From Xenorhabdus miraniensis (GTDB lineage Bacteria > Pseudomonadota > Gammaproteobacteria > Enterobacterales > Enterobacteriaceae): DNA of 64,000 nt. The translations under genes and the position numbers were made by a program. Numbering within the stretch: position 1 is the stretch's first letter; the number at the start of each line of letters is the position of its first letter. Location of the stretch: the NCBI RefSeq assembly GCF_002632615.1, contig NZ_NITZ01000006.1, positions 165,291 to 229,290 on the forward strand, read 5' to 3'. The notes below the pieces were generated by a model, which was given only the letters and a program-made list of their open reading frames with translations, was not told the origin of the DNA and searched no databases. Below are positions 26,024-34,300 of the stretch, piece by piece.

Positions 26024-26473
26024 ATGTCTACAAGCACATCTCAAATCGCTGCTGAATATCCTATTCCTTCTTATCGTTTCGTTGTTTCTGTCGGAGATGA
26101 ACACATTCCATTTAATAGTGTTTCAGGACTCGATATTAATTATGAAACCATTGAATATCGTGATGGTGTCGGTAATTGGTTCAAAATGCCGGGGCAGCGC
26201 CAGCCAATTAATATTACCCTGCGTAAAGGTGTTTTTCCCGGCAAAACTGAATTGTTTGATTGGATTAATTCTATCCAGCTTAATCAAGTAGAGAAAAAAG
26301 ATATTACCATTAGCTTAACCAATGACGCAGGCACCGAATTATTGATGACCTGGAATGTCGCTAATGCGTTCCCTACTTCATTGACTTCACCTTCCTTTGA
26401 TGCCACCAGCAATGATATTGCCGTTCAAGAAATTACCCTGACAGCTGATCGCGTGACCATGCAGGCTATTTGA
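26024..26473 (+). CDS. pvc1: eCIS inner tube protein Pvc1
   Basis: 149 residues from ATG 26024 (MSTSTSQIAAEYPIP), preceded by AGAGG; an in-frame start at 25982 adds 14 unlikely residues. It has the T4 gp19-type tube fold signature (RFVVSVGDEHIPFNSVSGLD at the start, ITLTADRVTMQA at the end). Hexameric rings of this protein stack into the inner tube that carries cargo. It heads sixteen collinear genes matching the Photorhabdus virulence cassette order. Confidence 0.93.
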   Translation: MSTSTSQIAAEYPIPSYRFVVSVGDEHIPFNSVSGLDINYETIEYRDGVGNWFKMPGQRQPINITLRKGVFPGKTELFDWINSIQLNQVEKKDITISLTNDAGTELLMTWNVANAFPTSLTSPSFDATSNDIAVQEITLTADRVTMQAI

Positions 26474-26512
26474 AGCATTGATAGTTAATCATTTCATATA
26501 AGGAAATTTCTT

Positions 26513-27580
26513 ATGACAACCATGACCAGTTATCCTGGCGTTTATATTGAAGAATTAAACAGCCTGGCGTTATCCGTATCAAATAGTGCCACCGCTGTTC
26601 CTGTTTTTGCAGTGAATAAAGAAAATAAATATATTGATGAAAATACGGCCCATCGAATTAATTCCTGGATGGATTATCTGAATCTGGTGGGCGATTTTAA
26701 CAATAAAGATAAATTGTCAGTTTCTCTTCGGGCTTATTTTACCAATGGCGGGGGTTATTGTTATCTCATCCAAACCCCAAGTTTAGAAAAACTCATTCCA
26801 ACCTTAGATGATGTCACTTTATTGGTTGCTGCGGGCGAAGATATCAAAACAGCAGCGGCAACTTTGTGTCAGCCGGGAAAAGGATTATTTGCCATTTTTG
26901 ATGGCCCGGAAGAAGCGTTGACTATCACGAATGCAGAAACAATCAAGGGCCAGTATGACGCTACAGCGTTCGCCGCAGTTTACTACCCGTGGCTGAAAGC
27001 GGATTGGGCAAAAATCACCATCCCACCGAGCGCGGTTATCGCAGGGGTTTATGCTTCCGTCGATCTCTCCCGTGGCGTGTGGAAAGCTCCTGCCAATATC
27101 GCATTAAAAGGCGGACTGGAACCTGCATTTTTGGTTACGGATGAATTGCAGAGCGCATATAACTCCGATCATGCCATCAATATGATTCGGAATTTCAGCA
27201 ATACTGGTGCCACCGTTTGGGGAGCAAGAACACTGGAAAATAGTGACAACTGGCGCTATGTCCCCGTGCGTCGCCTGTTTAATACCGTCGAGCGGGATGT
27301 TAAGCGCGCCATGAGCTTTGCCATGTTTGAACCTAACAGCCAGCCAACTTGGGAACGTGTCAGAGCGGCAATCAGCAATTACCTTCATAGCCTGTGGCAA
27401 CAAGGAGGATTGGCCGGCAGCAAAGAAGAAGAAGCCTATTTTGTGCAGATCGGCAAGGGGATTACGATGACACCGGAACAGATTAATCAAGGACAGATGA
27501 TAGTAAAAATCGGTCTGGCAGCGGTTCGACCGGCGGAATTTATCATCCTCCAATTTACGCAAGATGTAGAACAGCGTTAA
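26513..27580 (+). CDS. pvc2: eCIS contractile sheath protein Pvc2
   Basis: 355 residues. It opens with SYPGVYIEELNSLALSVSNS and closes with KIGLAAVRPAEFIILQFTQD, both hallmarks of phage-tail-sheath proteins of this system. The GVWKAPANIAL segment is conserved in the middle of all three sheath paralogues here. Hexamers wrap the Pvc1 tube and contract to drive it. It is the major sheath by position. AAGGAA precedes the start. The paralogues pvc3 and pvc4 follow directly. Confidence 0.93.
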   Translation: MTTMTSYPGVYIEELNSLALSVSNSATAVPVFAVNKENKYIDENTAHRINSWMDYLNLVGDFNNKDKLSVSLRAYFTNGGGYCYLIQTPSLEKLIPTLDDVTLLVAAGEDIKTAAATLCQPGKGLFAIFDGPEEALTITNAETIKGQYDATAFAAVYYPWLKADWAKITIPPSAVIAGVYASVDLSRGVWKAPANIALKGGLEPAFLVTDELQSAYNSDHAINMIRNFSNTGATVWGARTLENSDNWRYVPVRRLFNTVERDVKRAMSFAMFEPNSQPTWERVRAAISNYLHSLWQQGGLAGSKEEEAYFVQIGKGITMTPEQINQGQMIVKIGLAAVRPAEFIILQFTQDVEQR

Positions 27581-27605
27581 TCACATTGATTGATAAGGAA
27601 TTATC

Positions 27606-29030
27606 ATGCCAGCTAATCTAAAAACGCCCGGCGTTTATATTGAAGAAGATGCGTCCCTTGCATTGTCTGTCAGCAACAGTCCCACCGCCGTGCCTGTTTT
27701 TATCGGTAAGTTCACCCCAAAAACTGCGGAACCAACCCAAGCCTGTATTCGTATCAGCAACTGGCTTGAATTTACTTCCACTTTTTCTTTGGTGCCAATG
27801 ACAGAAATTGTCATCAAATCGAGTCCTGAACCCTCTTCTAGTGGTGAGTCAAAAGAGGCCGAAAAAGAAAAAGTAGAAAAGAAAGAGAGTGAAGCCAAAG
27901 AAACGCCCAAAGTTCAGGCTTTATCTGCTGCTAAAGAAGAGCCAAAAAAATGGATTCACACGATTGAGAAAATCAATCAGTCTCTAGCCGTAGAAGCCTT
28001 GAAACTCTATTTTCAAAATGGGGGCGGATCTTGTTATATCTACCCATTAAATGATGTCACTAACGAGAAAACTCTGGCAGCCATTCCTGAATTAATCGAA
28101 CAAAAAGGGGATATCACTCTGCTGGTTTGCCCGGAAGCAGATTGGGATTACAAAAACAGAGTTTATGATGCAGTCAGCTCACTGCTGAATGATAACAAAG
28201 TGGGCTATTTTATGATTGCAGATAGCCACGATGGTGAATCGATACCTAGTTCGGGAACTCGCACCAAGATTGCCGCCTATTATCCTCAGTTGGAAACCAA
28301 CCTGACACTGTCTGCCTTACCCGACGATCAGGACATTATTATCAGTGGATATGAGGATGAATCAGGCAAGAATAAACTGAAAAATCTGGATGAGCTCAGG
28401 AAAAAAAATGAAACGCTGGCGCAGAATATTGATGCCAGATTGCAGCAGGAGCAACAACGTCAAATCACTCTTCCACCCAGTACCGCCATTGCCGGAATTT
28501 ATTGCCAAACAGATAACCAGCGTGGTGTCTGGAAAGCCCCCGCTAACATTGCACTTACCGGCATCAAAGGACTGACTGATAAAGTCGATGATGATCGACA
28601 AGGTGTCATGAATGACAAGGGCATCAATGTCATCCGTTCATTTACAGGCCGTGGTTTGATGGTTTGGGGAGCCCGTACTTGTACAGATGTCAACGATACC
28701 CACTGGCGCTACATTCCTGTCCGTCGTCTGTTCAATTCCGTTGAACGCGATATCCGCCAGGCACTGCGTGCCGTGTTATTTGAAACTAATAATCAACCGA
28801 CCTGGATGCGCGCCAAAGCCGCCGTTGACCAATATCTTTATGCTCTTTGGCAAAAAAATGCCCTGATGGGGAACAGCCCGGAAGAGGCTTATTTTGTCCA
28901 TATTGGTCAGGATATCACCATGTCTGATGCGGATATCAAACAAGGCAAAATGATCATGAAAATCGGTCTGGCCGCAGTGCGACCGGCTGAATTTATCGTT
29001 CTGCAATTTACGCAGGATGTCGCTCAGTAA
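27606..29030 (+). CDS. pvc3: eCIS sheath protein Pvc3, with a charged insertion
   Basis: 474 residues, paralogous to Pvc2 (shared GVYIEEDASLALSVSNSPTA start, RGVWKAPANIAL middle, FIVLQFTQDVAQ end). It carries an insertion at about residues 75-115 that is almost entirely Glu, Lys, Ser and Pro, absent from Pvc2 and Pvc4. The insertion is likely disordered and exposed on the sheath surface. In characterised systems this minor sheath protein is also longer than the main one. It sits between pvc2 and pvc4 in the operon. Confidence 0.92.
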   Translation: MPANLKTPGVYIEEDASLALSVSNSPTAVPVFIGKFTPKTAEPTQACIRISNWLEFTSTFSLVPMTEIVIKSSPEPSSSGESKEAEKEKVEKKESEAKETPKVQALSAAKEEPKKWIHTIEKINQSLAVEALKLYFQNGGGSCYIYPLNDVTNEKTLAAIPELIEQKGDITLLVCPEADWDYKNRVYDAVSSLLNDNKVGYFMIADSHDGESIPSSGTRTKIAAYYPQLETNLTLSALPDDQDIIISGYEDESGKNKLKNLDELRKKNETLAQNIDARLQQEQQRQITLPPSTAIAGIYCQTDNQRGVWKAPANIALTGIKGLTDKVDDDRQGVMNDKGINVIRSFTGRGLMVWGARTCTDVNDTHWRYIPVRRLFNSVERDIRQALRAVLFETNNQPTWMRAKAAVDQYLYALWQKNALMGNSPEEAYFVHIGQDITMSDADIKQGKMIMKIGLAAVRPAEFIVLQFTQDVAQ

Positions 29031-29097
29031 TCTCCGTGATTAAACACCAGGCACTGTGATTAACAGTGCCTATCTCACCAAAATAAAGGAGATGATG

Positions 29098-30300
29098 ATG
29101 GAAAGAATTCAACCGGGTGTCACCTTAACAGAACATATCACCGCTATGGGCCAGCAAGAGATAGCCAGCGCAGTGCCCGTATTTATTGGCTATACCATCA
29201 AACAGCAAACAGAAACCGCGGTTCCTATCAACAATCTGGCGGAATATACCCGGCTATTTGGCGACCATCATTTGATGGCATTGGCAATCAGGCACTATTT
29301 CGATAATGGCGGGCAACAGGCTTTTGTTTTACCACTGCAAGGCAATATGCCCTCAGCAAGTATCACCCAAGCGGAAGCCGAAACGCTGATGGCAAAATTA
29401 AGCTCTGATGCAGTGAAAGAAGCCATTAGTGGGGAAACACAGATTACCCTGATTTTGGCACCGGATATTGCCCGACTGAATGACAGTGTCATCGATGATC
29501 AACACACCTTAGTCAATTTATGGTCTGAAAGCTGGGAGACATTACTGCAACTGAGCCAGCTCCGTCCTAATCTCTTTGTACTGCTGGATGCACCAGATGA
29601 AGTTGAACAGGCTCAGCAATGTTTGAAGGATCTCTCATCAAAATATCGCCAATGGGGAGCGGCCTATTGGCCCCGTCTAGAAACCACTTATCAGGATGTA
29701 TCCAGCAAAAAAGATATCGTGCTCTCCCCCACTGCCGCCATCGCAGCAGTCATCCAGCGCACAGATAGCGAAATCGGGATGTGGAAAGCGCCAGCCAATA
29801 TTGCCCTGTCTCAGGTTATCCGGCCGGTTAAGTCGTATCTTCAAGGAAGTGCATTGTTTAACACCAATGGGACTTCCCTCAATGTGATCCGCACTTTCCC
29901 CGGCAAAGGCATACGCGTATGGGGATGCCGCACGCTGGAAGACACAGATGATACATCATGGCGTTACCTGCAAACGCGACGCTTGGTTTCTTATGTCACC
30001 GTTCATTTGGCGCAATTGGCGCGTATGTACCTCTTTGAACCTAATAACGAACTGACGTGGATGAAATGCAAGGGACAAAGTTACAACTGGCTGCGACAGC
30101 TCTGGTTACAGGGTGGCTTGTACGGCTCACGGGAAGATGAAGCGTTTACTGTGCTGTTAGGGGTAAATGAAACGATGACCGAAGAGGATATCCGTGCCGG
30201 GAAAATGATCATGAAAGTCGCCTTGGCCGTATTGTCTCCCGCTGAGTTTATCGAGATCAGTTTGGTATTTGATACCCAAACGGGAACGCTTCTGTCTTAA
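29098..30300 (+). CDS. pvc4: eCIS sheath protein Pvc4 (baseplate-proximal)
   Basis: About 400 residues from the third of three consecutive ATGs; AAGGAG lies 6 bases before it and MERIQPGVTLTEH is a natural opening. It has the sheath middle motif MWKAPANIALSQV and the end ALAVLSPAEFIEISLVF. Its N terminus differs from Pvc2/Pvc3, as expected for the sheath ring that contacts the baseplate. The starts at 29092 and 29095 remain possible. Confidence 0.9.
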   Translation: MERIQPGVTLTEHITAMGQQEIASAVPVFIGYTIKQQTETAVPINNLAEYTRLFGDHHLMALAIRHYFDNGGQQAFVLPLQGNMPSASITQAEAETLMAKLSSDAVKEAISGETQITLILAPDIARLNDSVIDDQHTLVNLWSESWETLLQLSQLRPNLFVLLDAPDEVEQAQQCLKDLSSKYRQWGAAYWPRLETTYQDVSSKKDIVLSPTAAIAAVIQRTDSEIGMWKAPANIALSQVIRPVKSYLQGSALFNTNGTSLNVIRTFPGKGIRVWGCRTLEDTDDTSWRYLQTRRLVSYVTVHLAQLARMYLFEPNNELTWMKCKGQSYNWLRQLWLQGGLYGSREDEAFTVLLGVNETMTEEDIRAGKMIMKVALAVLSPAEFIEISLVFDTQTGTLLS

Positions 30301-30315
30301 AAAGGAAAGAGCACA

Positions 30316-30774
30316 ATGAACGATTATTATACTCCCGTGGTCTCCCACCGTTTTATGGCGAGTTTTATTTTTAATGGCATTCCTAATCCACTGGATATCC
30401 GTTTTCAGCGCATTTCCGGCCTAAGCCGGGAACTTCAGGTCACCCAGCACAGTCAAGGCGGTGAAAATGCCCGCAATAACTATCTGGCTGAAAAGATCCA
30501 ACACGGCACATTAACGCTGGAGCGCGGCGTAATGACGGTTTCTCCTTTGACCTTAATGTTTGACCGTGTATTGCGTGGAGAAAAAATCGCCTATGCGGAT
30601 GTGGTGATTATGCTGTTAAACGAAAACTCACTGCCCTTGTCCAGTTGGACACTGAGCAATGCCTTACTGGTACGCTGGCAAACCAGCGACTTTGATGCGA
30701 ACAGTAACGCCATTTTGGTGAATACCCTTGAACTGCGCTATCAGGATATGTGCTGGCTGGGAGTCAAAGTATGA
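30316..30774 (+). CDS. pvc5: eCIS tube-initiator protein Pvc5
   Basis: 152 residues of the gp19-like tube family (HRFMASFIFNGIPNPLDIRFQRISGLSREL; closing NAILVNTLELRYQDM). Pvc5 forms the first tube ring on the hub in this system. AAAGGAAAG precedes the start. Its stop overlaps the pvc6 start as ATGA. Confidence 0.9.
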   Translation: MNDYYTPVVSHRFMASFIFNGIPNPLDIRFQRISGLSRELQVTQHSQGGENARNNYLAEKIQHGTLTLERGVMTVSPLTLMFDRVLRGEKIAYADVVIMLLNENSLPLSSWTLSNALLVRWQTSDFDANSNAILVNTLELRYQDMCWLGVKV

Positions 30775-30983
30775 CCGTCGAAATCAGAGAATTAATCATT
30801 CAGGCAAAAGTGGTTTCACCAACATCAGTTTCACAAACACTAGTTTCACCAACACAAACGACCGGCTCAGATCAGCAAGGCCATTCTTTGATTCAGGAAA
30901 GTCTGGATGAGGCTATTTGGGTTGAGAAAATTAAACGCGAAGTGCTGGCGGCATTACGCGATGAGGAAGGGTGGCGTCCATGA
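30771..30983 (+). CDS. pvc6: Small eCIS protein Pvc6 (DUF5908-type)
   Basis: 70 residues starting at ATG 30771 (MTVEIRELIIQAKV), coupled by ATGA to pvc5. It fits the DUF5908 pattern of a short N-terminal EIREL(I/V)I(Q/K)A strand. The C terminus KIKREVLAALRDEEGW forms a helix. Between them a Ser/Thr/Val/Pro stretch is built from a 15-base repeat. The role in the particle is unknown, perhaps transient in assembly. Its stop overlaps the pvc7 start. Confidence 0.85.
   Translation: MTVEIRELIIQAKVVSPTSVSQTLVSPTQTTGSDQQGHSLIQESLDEAIWVEKIKREVLAALRDEEGWRP
30813..30857 (+). repeat. 15-bp imperfect tandem repeat (three copies) inside pvc6
   Basis: GTTTCACCAACATCA and two close variants follow each other, coding for VSPTS-VSQTL-VSPTQ. 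The repeat keeps frame and lengthens the linker between the conserved ends of the protein. Confidence 0.9.
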
Positions 30984-31669
30984 GTTTGATTGAACGTGGT
31001 TTAGCAAAGCTGACCATTAATGCCTATAAAGACAGGGAAGGAAAAATACGGGCAGGCACTGTTCAGGCCATGTATAACCCTGATTCCCTGCAACTGGATT
31101 ACCAAACGGATTACCAACAATCCCAAGCTATTAATAGCGAAAAACAAAGCAGCATTTATGTACAGGCCAAGCCGGCTGGGTTATCCCTTGAGTTGATTTT
31201 TGATGCCACAATGCCGGGCAACAAAACCCCCATTGAAGCTCAGCTCATGCAACTCAAACAATTGTGCAGCGTGGATGCCACCAGTAATGAAACGCGATTC
31301 CTGCAAATTAAATGGGGAAAAATGCGTTGGGAAAGCCGCGGCTATTTTGCCGGCAGAACGAAAGGCCTGTCTGTGAATTACACCTTGTTTGATCGTGATG
31401 CCACGCCTTTGCGGGCGCGGGTCATTCTGACATTGGTAGCAGATGAAAGTCTGGTCTTGCAGGAGACAGAGCAAAACCTGAAATCCCCGGCAAAAATTGC
31501 ATTACGGGTACAGGATGGTGTTTCACTGGCCCTGATGGCGGCCAGCACAGCATCAACGCTGTCTGGTGGCGTCGATTACCTGACGCTGGCCTGGCAAAAC
31601 GGGCTGGATAATCTCAACGGATTTGTACCGGGTGAAATATTGCAGGCCACCCGAGGAGACAACTCATGA
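30980..31669 (+). CDS. pvc7: eCIS spike-adaptor/hub protein Pvc7
   Basis: About 229 residues from ATG 30980 (MSLIERGLAKLTINAY), coupled by ATGA to pvc6. The N-terminal half has the CIS tube-protein signature AMYNPDSLQLDYQTDYQQ and LELIFDATMPG. The family usually adds a LysM module, but none is obvious here. It joins the tube to the VgrG-like spike. Its stop overlaps the pvc8 start (31666). Confidence 0.88.
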   Translation: MSLIERGLAKLTINAYKDREGKIRAGTVQAMYNPDSLQLDYQTDYQQSQAINSEKQSSIYVQAKPAGLSLELIFDATMPGNKTPIEAQLMQLKQLCSVDATSNETRFLQIKWGKMRWESRGYFAGRTKGLSVNYTLFDRDATPLRARVILTLVADESLVLQETEQNLKSPAKIALRVQDGVSLALMAASTASTLSGGVDYLTLAWQNGLDNLNGFVPGEILQATRGDNS

Positions 31670-33351
31670 GCCGCCAACTGAAAATCATTGCAGATGGTAA
31701 AGCGCTGTCCCTGTTGGCCGCTGTCGATGTGGACACCTATTACCGCGTTAACAGTATTCCTTCTGCGACGCTGAAACTCAGCCTGCCAGACAGGCCACTT
31801 TCCTCATTCAGCCAAACAGATGTACAGGCTGAACTGGCCCATTGTCAGGCAGGAAAAACCCTGCGTCTGGAATTGACCGATGACGGCAAAAAATCAGTGC
31901 TGTTTAACGGCCTGATTACCCGTAATTCATTGAAGATCAAAAACAAGCAATTATTGCTCACCTTGGTCGTCAAGCATCGGTTGCAATTGATGGCAGATAC
32001 TCAGCATTCACAACTGTTTAAGGCCAGTAACGAAAAAACCATCTTAAATACCTTGTTGAATCAAGCCGGTATCAAGGCTCGCTTTGAACGGATAGCCGCA
32101 TTAGATCAAAAACATGAGCAGATGGTGCAGTTTCGCTGTTCAGACTGGCGTTTTTTGTTGTGTCGGCTATCAGCAACTGGCATATGGCTGTTACCCACGA
32201 CAGAAGGCGTTCACCTTGTCCAGCCTGACGCCCTGAAATCCAACCCAACCCATACTCTGAAAAGCCGTGGGGACGAGAAAAAAGATATCATCGTCAAAGA
32301 TGCCAGTTGGCAGTTTGATAACCATCTTAATCCTGCCTCGCTGGAAGTCAGTGGCTGGGATATCAGTAAGCAGCAGGAATTATCCGGCGGTCGCTACGGC
32401 AGTGTTGCCGTGGGCAAAGCCGCCCTCTCCCCTGACAGACTGGCATCTTTAAATAAAACGAGTTGGGACATTCGCTACAGCAGCCCGTTAACCACCCAAG
32501 AGAGTGGCTATCTGGCACAAGGGCTATTGCTGAATCAGCGCATCTCTGGTGTCACAGGTGAGTTCCTGCTTAAAGGTAATGGACGTTATCAGTTAGGGGA
32601 CAACATTCAACTGACGGGATTCGCTTCCCAATTGGATGGAACGGCAAGCATTACTGCGGTTCGCCATCGTTTTAACCGACGAATTGATTGGGAAACCACG
32701 TTGGGCATTGGTTTACAACAGGACTCCCTGCCAATGTTACCTGATGCCACCGAACTCCATATTGCAACAGTCGCGAAGTATCAGCAGGACAAAGCCGCCC
32801 TGAACCGCATTCCGATTATTCTGCCGGTATTGAATCGTCCGAATGAATTCTTGTGGGCCCGATTGGGGAAACCTTACGCCAGCCACGAAAGCGGTTTCTG
32901 TTTTTATCCAGAACCCGGTGACGAAGTGATTGTCGGCTTTTTTGAAAATGACCCACGTTATCCGGTGATTCTGGGTGCCATGCACAACCCGAAAAATAAA
33001 GCGCCTTTGGAACCTACCCAAGATAATCAAGAAAAAGTTCTGGTGGTGAAAAAAGGAGAAACTCAACAACAAATCATGATTAATCGCAAAGAGAAAATCA
33101 TTCAAATAAGTGCGGGAGAAAACCAAATAACGCTCCAGCAGGATAAAGATATTTCACTGTCAACGAAAAAAGAATTCACACTGAAAGCACAAACAATAAA
33201 TGCCCAAATGGAGCAGGATATTTCTCTATCAGCGAAAAAAGATTTGACACTGAAAGCGCAGACAATGAATGCCGAAATGGATAAATCACTTAATATTTCT
33301 GGCAAGAACAGTGTTGAGATCAAAGGCAGCAAAATTAATCTTACCCAGTGA
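31666..33351 (+). CDS. pvc8: eCIS VgrG-like central spike Pvc8
   Basis: 561 residues. The first 340 residues resemble gp27-type hub domains (YYRVNSIPSATLKLSLPDR near the start). An OB-fold follows with LWARLGKPYASHESGFCFYPEPGDEVIVGFFENDPRYPVILGAMHN. The C-terminal 110 residues are a beta-helical needle with repeats of about 20 residues (DISLSxKKxxTLKAQTxNA twice, 33148-33270). It forms the trimeric spike on which Pvc10 sits. It is a relative of, but clearly distinct from, the type VI VgrG at 19177-21189. Confidence 0.93.
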   Translation: MSRQLKIIADGKALSLLAAVDVDTYYRVNSIPSATLKLSLPDRPLSSFSQTDVQAELAHCQAGKTLRLELTDDGKKSVLFNGLITRNSLKIKNKQLLLTLVVKHRLQLMADTQHSQLFKASNEKTILNTLLNQAGIKARFERIAALDQKHEQMVQFRCSDWRFLLCRLSATGIWLLPTTEGVHLVQPDALKSNPTHTLKSRGDEKKDIIVKDASWQFDNHLNPASLEVSGWDISKQQELSGGRYGSVAVGKAALSPDRLASLNKTSWDIRYSSPLTTQESGYLAQGLLLNQRISGVTGEFLLKGNGRYQLGDNIQLTGFASQLDGTASITAVRHRFNRRIDWETTLGIGLQQDSLPMLPDATELHIATVAKYQQDKAALNRIPIILPVLNRPNEFLWARLGKPYASHESGFCFYPEPGDEVIVGFFENDPRYPVILGAMHNPKNKAPLEPTQDNQEKVLVVKKGETQQQIMINRKEKIIQISAGENQITLQQDKDISLSTKKEFTLKAQTINAQMEQDISLSAKKDLTLKAQTMNAEMDKSLNISGKNSVEIKGSKINLTQ

Positions 33352-33361
33352 AAGGTGAACA

Positions 33362-33784
33362 ATGGAAAACCAAATACTGACACAATTCTATGGTCGTGGC
33401 TGGGCTTTTCCTCCCGCCTTTTCCCTTGAAAAGGGGGTGGAAATGGCGGAAGGGGCGGAAGATGTACGCCAAAGTTTGCACATTCTGTTCAGCACTGAGC
33501 CGGGGGAACGCCTGATGCGTGAAAATTATGGCTGCGGATTACATGATTTTATGTTTGAAAATATCCGCAATGAACTGTTTGCTGAAATTGAATCCCATAT
33601 TCATGACAGTGTATTACGCTATGAATCACGGGCAGATATTACCGATATCCAGGTTCGTCAGGCGCCAAATAATAAGAGTACCTTGCAAGTGCAGGTTATG
33701 TATCGCCTGCGGGGAAGTGATATCAATCAGCAAATTCAGGGAACACTGGCGCTGAGTGAAGGCCGGGGAATGGAGGTGGTATGA
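33362..33784 (+). CDS. pvc9: eCIS baseplate wedge protein Pvc9 (gp25-like)
   Basis: 140 residues of the GPW/gp25 family. It shows the conserved DVRQSLHILFSTEPGERLMRENYGCGLHDF core containing the EPR-type loop. Gp25 proteins start sheath assembly at the baseplate. GTGAAAGG precedes the start. Its stop overlaps the pvc10 start. Confidence 0.93.
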   Translation: MENQILTQFYGRGWAFPPAFSLEKGVEMAEGAEDVRQSLHILFSTEPGERLMRENYGCGLHDFMFENIRNELFAEIESHIHDSVLRYESRADITDIQVRQAPNNKSTLQVQVMYRLRGSDINQQIQGTLALSEGRGMEVV

Positions 33785-34206
33785 GTGAAGCCATTGTGGT
33801 AGATGGAGATGCTTTACTGTTTGATCCCAGCTTTGGAAATCGGCAGGTAACACCTTCCAGCCCAGCTAAAATCAGTGGCACAGGACATGCACAAGTGAGC
33901 GGAAAGAAAGTTTGCATTCTGGGGAATGAAAAACAGGTCAGGATTCCAGCCACCTATTTCACCGCAACACACGCTACGCCGGGAACAGGAACCATTACCA
34001 TCAGTGCGTTGGATACCAGCCAGCAGGCACTTCAGTGTACCAGTGGAGCGGCTTTAATTATCAAGGGGCAGAAATTCACGGCGCTGTTTACGCCTGAATC
34101 ACCCGCCATGAATAATACGGTGACTCCCCCTCAACCGGATGTGATGACACCTTCATCGGGAAAGGGGAGTTTTATTACCCAACAAAACTTTGCCACCGTA
34201 AATTAA
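33781..34206 (+). CDS. pvc10: eCIS PAAR-like spike tip Pvc10
   Basis: 141 residues. It opens MSEAIVVDGDALLFDPSFGNRQV, then has a GSG-like glycine/threonine-rich beta region (KISGTGHAQVSGKKVCILG). The family caps the Pvc8 spike. It is not a canonical Cys/His PAAR like the protein at 24602. It is coupled to pvc9 by ATGA. A 94-base gap follows before pvc11, one of the larger gaps within the operon. Confidence 0.88.
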   Translation: MSEAIVVDGDALLFDPSFGNRQVTPSSPAKISGTGHAQVSGKKVCILGNEKQVRIPATYFTATHATPGTGTITISALDTSQQALQCTSGAALIIKGQKFTALFTPESPAMNNTVTPPQPDVMTPSSGKGSFITQQNFATVN

Positions 34207-34300
34207 GGTATTGGCTGAATTAAGCGGCATTAAATAGAAATTAAATGGTGTGAATAATCATTTATTCACAGAGTAATCACTGTGCCACACAGGTGATATT

